Virus record (IMG/VR): IMGVR_UViG_3300017818_000007
Location: 62,001 to 126,000 of that record
Direction: 5' to 3' (one strand)
Origin: a virus
Length of the DNA: 64,000 nt
The position numbers and the translations under genes are program-made. Under the pieces are notes generated by a model. It had not been told where the DNA came from and ran no database searches. It was given only the letters and a program-made list of their open reading frames with translations. Below, piece after piece: positions 51,946-61,400 of the stretch; the first letter of the stretch is position 1, and every line of letters starts with the position of its first letter.

Positions 51946-54900
51946 ATGGCAAGTGTAGATAGACAAAATTCTCTATTAGCGAATCAGGATTGGGACAAGG
52001 TATATAAAGCCTTTGCCAACGCTGATTTTAGTTCTTATGATTTTCCTACTTTACGTAGGACGATGATCAATTATCTAAGGGCAAACTACCCAGAAGATTT
52101 CAATGATTATATTGAATCAAGCGAATACCTAGCATTGATTGATATGATTGCTTTCCTAGGTCAAAGTTTATCATACAGATTTGATTTAAATGCTAGAGAA
52201 AACTTTATTGAACTTGCAGAAAGACGTGAAAGCGTATTACGTCTAGCAAGACTAGTTGGCTATAATCCTACACGTAATCAGCCATCAAATGGGTACTTAA
52301 AAATTCTTGGTGTACAGACTACTGAGAATGTACAAGATAGTTTAGGTAATAGACTTGAAAATGTTTTTATTAATTGGAACGACGATACTAACAGCAACTG
52401 GTTAGAACAGTTTCAAGTTATTATTAATAGCACACTTGAAGGTGCTACGGTTATTGGAAAACCATCACAAGATGCTATAATTGATGGTATTAAAACAGAA
52501 CAATATAAAATTAATTCACAAAACACTGACGTTCCGCTTTATCAATTTGCTAAAACAGTCACAGGACGTTCTATGAATTTTGAAGTTGTCAGTGCTGAGA
52601 TTTATGACGACGAAGTGGTTGAAGAATCACCACAGCCAGGAAACAGACTAGGATTTTTATATAGAAACGATAAACGAGGAAACAGTTCACCTAACACAGG
52701 ATGGTTCTTCCATTTTAGACAAGGACAATTACAAAGTTCTCCGTTTACAATACTAGACCCAAGTCCAAATGAAATTGTTAACATTGATATTCCTAGTATT
52801 AACAATACAGATGTTTGGCTATGGCAATTAGATAGAAACGGTTTGCCTGCAACAGAATGGACAAAATTAAATTCTATTTACGGAAGCAATGTTATCTACA
52901 ACAGTGTTAATAAAAATATTAGAACATTGTACAATGTCACAACTAGAGATCAAGATCAAATTAGTTTAAATTTTGCAGACGGAAGTTTTGGCGATTTACC
53001 TAAAGGAAACTTTAGAGTTTATTACAGAACTTCAAATGGTTTAACTTACACAATTAGACCTGCAGATATGCAGAATATTATTTTAACAATTCCTTACTTT
53101 AATAAGAAAGGACAAGGACATACATTAACTGTACAGTTAGGATTAGAAGCAAGTTTAACAAATGCAAGTGCAACAGAAACTACTGAAGATATTAGAACTA
53201 ATGCACCGCAAAGTTATTACACACAAAATAGAATGATTACTGGAGAGGATTATAATTCATATCCTCTTACAGCAAGTAATACTGTTATTAAAGTAAAAGC
53301 AGTAAACAGAGTTAGTTCGGGTATTTCTAGACAGTTTGAAATCCAAGATCCAACAGGAAAATATAGTGCTGTTAATTTAATGGCAGATGATGGTATCATT
53401 TACAAAAATCCTTACGATAGTGATTTTAATTTTACATTTCAAACACGTAATGATATCTTAGGTGTTATTAGAAATACTATTGAGCCTATTGTTGATAGTT
53501 TACCAACTAAGGCATTTTATTATGATAAATTCCCTAGAATTATTACTAGTGATATTAATATTGATTGGGTAAGATCTACAGAATCAGGAACTGACAGTAC
53601 AGGTTATTTTAGAAATATAATTAATGGATCTCCAATTACTGTAGGTACATTTACAACAAATAACTTTAAATTTATTACACCAGATACACTTGTTAAGTTT
53701 GTTCCACCAGAAGGCAAGTACTTCTTAAGTGATGGAACACTAACAACGACTAAAACAAAAAATTCTTTAAACTATATTTGGGCAAAAGTAGTTCAAGTAA
53801 GTGGCGACGGATCTAACGGCGGTCAAGGTGAACTTGACGACGGTACTGGTCCAATTGTGTTTAGCGAAAACATTCCTTCACTTGCTGTTCCTAGTTTAGT
53901 AGTTCCAAGTATTGTGACAAACTTTCCAACAGATTTAGAATTACAATTAGTTGATTTAATTTTCAACTACAAAACGTTTGGTTTAAGATATGATCAAAAC
54001 AACAAAGAATGGAAAATTATTGTAAACGCTAATCTAAACACAAAAGATGATTTCAGTTTAGAACGCCAAGGCGATATAACAGGATCTAAACTAGATAAAA
54101 GTTGGTTTGTGTTATTTGAAACAGACGGTGAAACTTATACTATTACCTATAGAGGAATGGATTATAGATTCGAAAGCGAACAACTAATCCAGTTCTTTGT
54201 TGATAAAGGTATTAAAAAATATGATAGTGAAACAGGAAAAGTTATTAAAGACCAAATTAAAGTTTTAAAAATTAACGAAGATCCACTGTTAGATACTATT
54301 TTAGAAAAAGACTACCAGTGGGAGATTGTTGGTAGCATTTTAAATGACGACGGTTTTGAAGAAACAAATAAAATTAGAATTAATTTTTACGATTCAGACG
54401 ATGACGGAATGATTGATGATCCTGATAGTTTTGAGCAAATCGTTGCACCTGATTCTTTAGATACAAGAGGGTACAATGACAAGTTTGTATTTTTTCAAAA
54501 AACAACAAATGACGGAATATCAACAACAACTAAAATTCCTGCTTCGCAATTTTTAATTTTTGATAAAGAAGCAAGTGTATCGTCATTTACAGGAATTGAA
54601 AACGGCCAACTATTTTATTTTTATGACAGTAGAGAAGATGTTGTTAAATCATATGATGCTACATCAGGTACATTACAATTAGATACTTCATACTTTGCTC
54701 GATTTGGAAGAGACGAGTTAAAATTCCAATACAATCATAATGCACAAAACGATAGACGTCTTGATCCTGGAAAAACAAATATTATTGACTTGTATGTTTT
54801 AACAAGAGCATATGATGAAGATTATAGAATATTTGTTAACAACGGTGGTATCGAGCCTGTCAAACCAACAAGTGCAAATTTAAGACTTGAATTAGCAGGT

Positions 54901-55404
54901 GTGCTAGATGGAGTAAAATCTATTAGCGACGAGATTATATATCATGCTGTTAATTATAGACCACTATTTGGTGTAAATGCTGATGCTTCATTACAAGCAA
55001 CATTTAAGATTGTTAAAAGCGATAATAGCACAATTAGTGATAATGAAATTAAAAGTAAAGTTATTAGTGCAATAAATGATTTCTTTGCTATTGATAATTG
55101 GGACTTTGGTGAAACTTTTTATTTTACAGAGTTAGCAACTTATGTGCAACAACAAACAGCACCAGATGTTGCAAACTTTGTAATTGTTCCAAGAAGTGGA
55201 TCACAAGTATTTGGAAGTTTATATCAAATTAAATGTCGTGCAGATGAAATTTTTATTAGTACAGCCAGCGTAGACAACATTGAAATTATTGATCAAATTA
55301 CAGCAAATAATTTGAAAGCAGATGGAAATGTTGTGACATCAGTTGACAGTACTGGTTCAGTTTCTGTATCGACAAGTAGTAGTACTACAACAAGCAGTTA
55401 TTAA
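51946..55404 (+). CDS. gp6: Baseplate wedge protein gp6
   Basis: This is a 1152-aa homologue of T4 gp6 (660 aa), a J-like baseplate wedge protein. The N-terminal region carries the family opening (FPTLRRTMINYLRANYPEDF, YLALIDMIAFLGQSLSYRFD, ARENFIELAERRESVLRLAR, LVGYNPTRNQPS). The middle has SLNFADGSFGDLPKGNFRVY, typical of the baseplate J beta-domain. The C-terminal part contains ELATYVQQQTAPDVANFVIV. It follows gp25, as in T4. The extra length lies in the central and C-terminal parts, so marine-type wedge extensions are likely. Confidence 0.93.
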   Translation: MASVDRQNSLLANQDWDKVYKAFANADFSSYDFPTLRRTMINYLRANYPEDFNDYIESSEYLALIDMIAFLGQSLSYRFDLNARENFIELAERRESVLRLARLVGYNPTRNQPSNGYLKILGVQTTENVQDSLGNRLENVFINWNDDTNSNWLEQFQVIINSTLEGATVIGKPSQDAIIDGIKTEQYKINSQNTDVPLYQFAKTVTGRSMNFEVVSAEIYDDEVVEESPQPGNRLGFLYRNDKRGNSSPNTGWFFHFRQGQLQSSPFTILDPSPNEIVNIDIPSINNTDVWLWQLDRNGLPATEWTKLNSIYGSNVIYNSVNKNIRTLYNVTTRDQDQISLNFADGSFGDLPKGNFRVYYRTSNGLTYTIRPADMQNIILTIPYFNKKGQGHTLTVQLGLEASLTNASATETTEDIRTNAPQSYYTQNRMITGEDYNSYPLTASNTVIKVKAVNRVSSGISRQFEIQDPTGKYSAVNLMADDGIIYKNPYDSDFNFTFQTRNDILGVIRNTIEPIVDSLPTKAFYYDKFPRIITSDINIDWVRSTESGTDSTGYFRNIINGSPITVGTFTTNNFKFITPDTLVKFVPPEGKYFLSDGTLTTTKTKNSLNYIWAKVVQVSGDGSNGGQGELDDGTGPIVFSENIPSLAVPSLVVPSIVTNFPTDLELQLVDLIFNYKTFGLRYDQNNKEWKIIVNANLNTKDDFSLERQGDITGSKLDKSWFVLFETDGETYTITYRGMDYRFESEQLIQFFVDKGIKKYDSETGKVIKDQIKVLKINEDPLLDTILEKDYQWEIVGSILNDDGFEETNKIRINFYDSDDDGMIDDPDSFEQIVAPDSLDTRGYNDKFVFFQKTTNDGISTTTKIPASQFLIFDKEASVSSFTGIENGQLFYFYDSREDVVKSYDATSGTLQLDTSYFARFGRDELKFQYNHNAQNDRRLDPGKTNIIDLYVLTRAYDEDYRIFVNNGGIEPVKPTSANLRLELAGVLDGVKSISDEIIYHAVNYRPLFGVNADASLQATFKIVKSDNSTISDNEIKSKVISAINDFFAIDNWDFGETFYFTELATYVQQQTAPDVANFVIVPRSGSQVFGSLYQIKCRADEIFISTASVDNIEIIDQITANNLKADGNVVTSVDSTGSVSVSTSSSTTTSSY

Positions 55405-55413
55405 GGTAGATAA

Positions 55414-58400
55414 ATGGCTTTTAGTGATAGACAAGGTACGCCTGTAAACATAGAAAACAAAGATAAGTTGCGTAATAGTGCTGATCTTTTACCTATGTAT
55501 TTTCGCACAGAAACTAATAGAAAGTTTCTTGGTGCAACTGTTGATGCGTTAATTAGTAAAGGAAACTTAGATCGTCTAAATGGTTTTGTTGGCGCAAGAA
55601 ATACAGAAAATGCAAAACCAACTGATGTTTACATTCAAGAACCAACAGCAAACAGACGTCAATATAACTTCTTACCGTCAGCAGTCACAAAAAATCCTAT
55701 TGACAATTCAAATAAGTGGACAGGAACATACGACGATTTAATTAATCAAATTGATTTCTTTGGTGGAATAACTGACAATCATAACAGATTGTTTGAAGCA
55801 GACTACTTTGCATGGAATCCATTGTTTGATTTTGATAAATTTGCCAACTACAGACAGTATTATTGGTTGCCACAAGGACCAGATCCTGTATCAATTAGTG
55901 GCGATCCTGGAAACACACAAAGCGAATACTCAGTTTCTAATAGCGGAGAAAACTCATTTGTGTTTACTCCAAACGGGTTTAGTGAAAACCCAACAGTAAT
56001 TTTATACAGAGGCGGCACATATAAGTTTAAAGTAAATGCTCAAGGGCATCCTTTCTTTATTAAAACAGCCAACACAGTAGGCATTGGTGACCAATACAAC
56101 AACGGTGTTGAAAACAATGGTGCTGAACAAGGAACAATTACATTTACAGTTCCAGTTGATGCTCCAGACTTGCTTTATTATGCTTGTCAATATCATCAAA
56201 GTATGCAAGGTGTACTTGAAATTAGAAATACCTCTGATGATTTAAGTATTGATGTTGAAGAAGATATTATTAGTAAGGCAACATTTAAAAGTGCAAACGG
56301 TGTACAGTTAACAAATGGTATGAAAGTTAATTTTGTTGGAGATGTTTTACCAACAAAATACAGAAATAAAAATTGGTATGTTGAAGGTGTAGGCGAAAGT
56401 ATTGTTTTAATTGACGAAACAGAACTTGATACTCCTGAACTTTATGCTAAAAATGAAGAATATGAGTTTGATGTTGATCCGTTTGACGATACTCCTTATG
56501 ATGATACAGAAAATAGTCCTTTAACAGCAGAATATATTACAATTAATAGATCAAGTAAGGATAAAAATCCTTGGTCACGGTATAATAGATGGGTACATAA
56601 AGATGTAATTGAATTAAGTGCAGAGTATAATAATACTTCTCCTGTGCTTGATGAAAATTATAGAGCAGTAAGACCTATTATTGAATTTAAACCTAACTTA
56701 AAACTTGTAAACTTTGGTACTAATGGTATTGGTAATATTGACTTAATTGACACTGATACTAAAGATGCTATGAGTGATGTTGAAGGGTCATTTGGATACC
56801 ACGTAGACGAAGTTCTTTTACGTAAAGGTATGCGTGTTATTTTTAATGCAGATCCTGACATTACAGTAAAAGGTAAAGTATACGAAGTTGACTTTGTTGA
56901 ACATAACGGTGTTAAAAGAGTACATCTTGAAGAAGTATATGAACCGTTAGTTAATGACAGTGTTGTTGCAACATCGGGCGAAACACACCAAGGGTCAAGT
57001 TGGCACTTTGACGGTACTAGTTGGATTAATGGTCAACAAAAGACAATATTAAATCAAAGTCCTTTGTTTGATCTTTATGATAGTGCAGGTAATAGTTTTG
57101 CTGATACAGATTATTACTTTTCATCTACATTTAATGGGAATAAACTTGCAAGTTATAAGATTGGAACAGGATCAGATGACCCTGTTTTAGGATTTCCTAT
57201 TGCATATCAAAACATTAATAATGTTGGTGATATTACATTTGAGTTTAATTGGGACGACGGGTTGTTTACTTACCAAGAAGGAACAACACAAAAGACAGTT
57301 GATACTGCAAGTGGACTAGTAAAAGATTATGCTAAAGATAAGTTTATTAGTGGATGGGAACTTGTTAAAGGAAAACAAACTGTTCAACGTATTTTACAAG
57401 TAGTCGATACTGTAATTGACACTGACACTGTTGCAGTTAACGCAATTAATCAACCTCATAAGTATGATCTAGACATTGTAGTTGAATATAATGGTAAGAC
57501 ATATAAAGAAACAACAGATTTTGAAAAGGTTATTGATAGAGAAAGACAAATTTATGAACTTAAATTTAATTCTATAATTCCTCAAGGAACACGAATTACT
57601 TTAAAAATTAAAACAAATCAAAAACCAAACGAAAATGGGTTTTATGAACCGCCTATTAACTTAACTAATAATAGTGAAAACAATGATCTTAAAACATTTA
57701 CATTAGGTAGTGTTAGTGATCACTTTAAAACTATATTCCAAAACAATAGTTTTATTACAGGTAATTCTGTAGGTCCTAATAACTCTCGTGATATTAGCGA
57801 GATTCATTTAGATGGTAGCAGATATGTAAAACACAAAGGCAGTGTTTTACCTGCAATTATGTTTTTAGTTCAAGAAAATTTAAACTTTGTTAATTCAATG
57901 CGTAAAAACGCAAATGATTACAACTTCTTTAAAGATCAGTTTATTGAAAAGGCTGGAGAAATTGAAAGAACAACTAGTGTTGCAAATGATGTTGATAAAA
58001 TTTTATACGAATTAGGTTCAAATAAGATTACAACGTCTCCGTACTTCTATTCTGACATGGCTGGCTTTGGTAGAAAAGTTGAACGTTTAGAATTTGAAGT
58101 TAAAAACGGAACTCAAAATGTTTTTGCAATTAATAATGCATTTGATACAACAAAAGTAAGTGATCGTGCAGTTTATGTTTACCTAAATGATGTACAACTT
58201 TATTTAGATGCAGACTATGAGTTTGATGCAGTAGACAATACTGTCACAATTAAAAAAGAATTATCAGTTGGAGACAAAGTTAAGGTTAACGATTATGATA
58301 CAACAGGTAATGTTATTCCTCATTCTCCTACTAAATTAGGTTTATATCCAGCATATGTTCCAGAAATTTTTGTAGATAGCAGTTATATTAATCCTACAAA

Positions 58401-61400
58401 GGTAATCCAAGGACACGACGGATCAATAACAAAAGCATATAACGACGAAAGAGATGAATTAATTCTTGAATTAGAAAAAAGAATTTATAATAACCTTAAA
58501 GTAAAATACAATCGTGATGTTTTTGATATTCTTAAGGAACAACCTGGACATTATAGACCAGATGCTTATACCAGAGACGAATTTAATAAAGTTTTAAGGA
58601 CTGATTTTGGTTATTGGAAGAGTTTATTTGATGTAGATTTTGAAACTAACAATGTTTCTCAGAGCGGTGACGCATTTACATATAACTTCAACACAATGAT
58701 CAATTTACAAGATCAAAAACTTCCAGGAAACTGGAGAGCAATTTATAAAGATTATTTTGATACAGATCGCCCTCACACACATCCATGGGAAATGTTAGGT
58801 ATTACTCTTAAACCTACATGGTGGGACGAACAGTATGGTGAAGCACCATATACTAGTGGTAATAACTTGTTATGGAACGACATTGAACGCGGTTTAGTTA
58901 GAGATCCTAACGGAACAAAAATTTATCCTGCATATGCAAGACCTAATTTGTCTAAAAATTTACCTGTTGACGAATACGGTGAGTTGATTGATCCTAGCAA
59001 AATCAATATTGTAAAAGCAATTTTTATTACAGAAATTAAAAATGCTTGGAAATTTGGTGACGAAGGCCCAGCAGAAACTGCTTGGAGAAAGTCAAGTTGG
59101 TTTCCGTTTGCATTACAAGTAGCAGTAGGCTTAACAAAACCAGCACAATACTTTGGTAGTTTATTCGATGTTAACCAAAACGAAATTACACCAAGTGGAA
59201 ACGTTGTTTATGCAGATAATGGAAAAATCTTTAGTCTTAAAGAAGCAAAAATTAAAGACTTAAGATTTAACAATGAACGTTTCTTAGGTTTAGGTTATCA
59301 TGTTCCTATTGTAGAATACATTAAAAGTTTTGATAAAGATGTAAAAGAAACATTTTACGATTATCTTACAAATACATCAAGCAACTTAACATACAAGTTA
59401 GGTGGATTTGCAAACAAAAATAGATTGCGTGTATTAGCAGAAAGTTCAAATCCTAATACAGCAGATAATAGTATTTTCTTACCAAGTGAAAACTACCAAC
59501 TTACATTAAGAAAAAGTAATCCTATAAGAAATGTAAGAGTTTCAGGTATTATTGTTGAAAAAACAGCAAAAGGATTTTTAGTTAGAGGTTATGATAATAT
59601 TAAACCTTGGTTTAGCATTTATAAGCCTAAGCATGGAAAGAATGATATTGCTGTAAATGTAGGTGGCAAACAAGCAAAATTTGTTATTTGGGATTCAGAG
59701 AAGTTTTATGGAAAAGGACAGATTGTAGAATTTGGTGGAGAATATTATAGAGTTTCAATTAACCATACATCAACTGAAACTTTTGATAATAGCAAGTTTA
59801 CAAAACTTGGAGAGTTGCCGGTCACTGGCGGAACAGAAGTTGCAAAAGCAAAAGCATTTGAATCTAAAATAACTGAAGTGTCTTATGGAACAGTATATCC
59901 TAGAGCACAAGAGGTATATGACGTTATTTTAGGATATCAAGAATACCTAAAAGAACAAGGTTTTGTATTTGATATATTCCAACGTGAAACAGCAACAATT
60001 CAAGACTGGGATTTATCTGGTAGAGAGTTTTTGTATTGGACAACACAGAATTGGGCAGAAGGCAGTGTTATTTCACTAAGTCCTTTTGCAGATAGTTTAA
60101 GTTTTGAATACAAGTATGCTACTGTTGACAATGTTTTAAACAGTTTTTATGAATACAGTATCTTAAGTGCTAACGGAACTCCACTACCAAAAGACAATAT
60201 TAGTATTGTTAGAGGTTCAGGCAAGTTTAATATAACAACAAAGAATACACAACGAGGTATTTTCTTTGCTGTGTTAAATCTTGTACAATGGGAACACATT
60301 GTAGTCTTTGATGATAAGAGTCAATTTGGCGATGTGATATATGATCAAGAAGCAGGATACAGACAAAAACGTATTAAATTAGTTGGATTCAAAACAAGTG
60401 AATGGGATGGTGATTATGTAAGTCCGGGTTTTGTGTTTGACGAAGCGGTAGTAGCAGATTACATTGATGGTAAAGATTATAATCTTGGTGATGTTGTAAG
60501 ACACAAGAGTAAGTTTTACAGTGCTAAGAAGTTTTTACCAGCCACAAAAGCATTTAATTTTAGTGAATGGGTGTTTATAGGAGATAAACCTGTTGCTGAG
60601 TTATTGCCTAACTTGGACTATAAAGCAAGTTCATACGAAGATTTTTATAGTTTAGAAAGTGAAAACTTTGACAGTGAAACTACTAAACTGAGCCAACACT
60701 TAACAGGTTATCAAAAGAGATTATATCTTGATAATATGGTTAGAGATGATATTGCTCAGTATAAGTTTTATTCAGGATTTATTAAAGAAAAAGGTACAAG
60801 AAACTCTTTAGAAAAATTAAATCGTTTAACTATTGACGGAACGTCAACTGATCTAAGCATTACAGATAACTGGGCAATTAAGATTGGATCTTTAGGTAGT
60901 GGATCTACAACAAAAGAACTTGAAGTAGTTTTAAGTGAAAAAGATAATGTTGAGAATCCACAAGCATACGAATTTGTGACTGCAAAAACTTCAAATTCAG
61001 ATACAAATACTATAGAATTATTGTCAAGCGATTTAACATTAAAACCAGATAACTTTAGTGTTGATGTTTGGAAAAACTTTGATACAACACAAGACGGTGT
61101 AAGTCTTAATTCAATACAAAAAATACCAACAGCGGGTTTTGCTAGGTTAGATGATGTTGATCACACAGTGTTTAACAGTGAAGACTTGTTAACAGATACT
61201 ACACTTCCTACTTTAAATGAGGGAGCATCTGTATGGGTAGCACGTGATAAAAGTGATACATGGAACATTTATCGTTTAACTGCTAATCGTGCAAGACTAG
61301 TACAAACAGAAGATAACCAAGTGTCGGTTGATAATGGTACCATAACTTTACATACAAATATACCTCATGGATTAAAAGAAGGCGATACTATTGTTATCAA

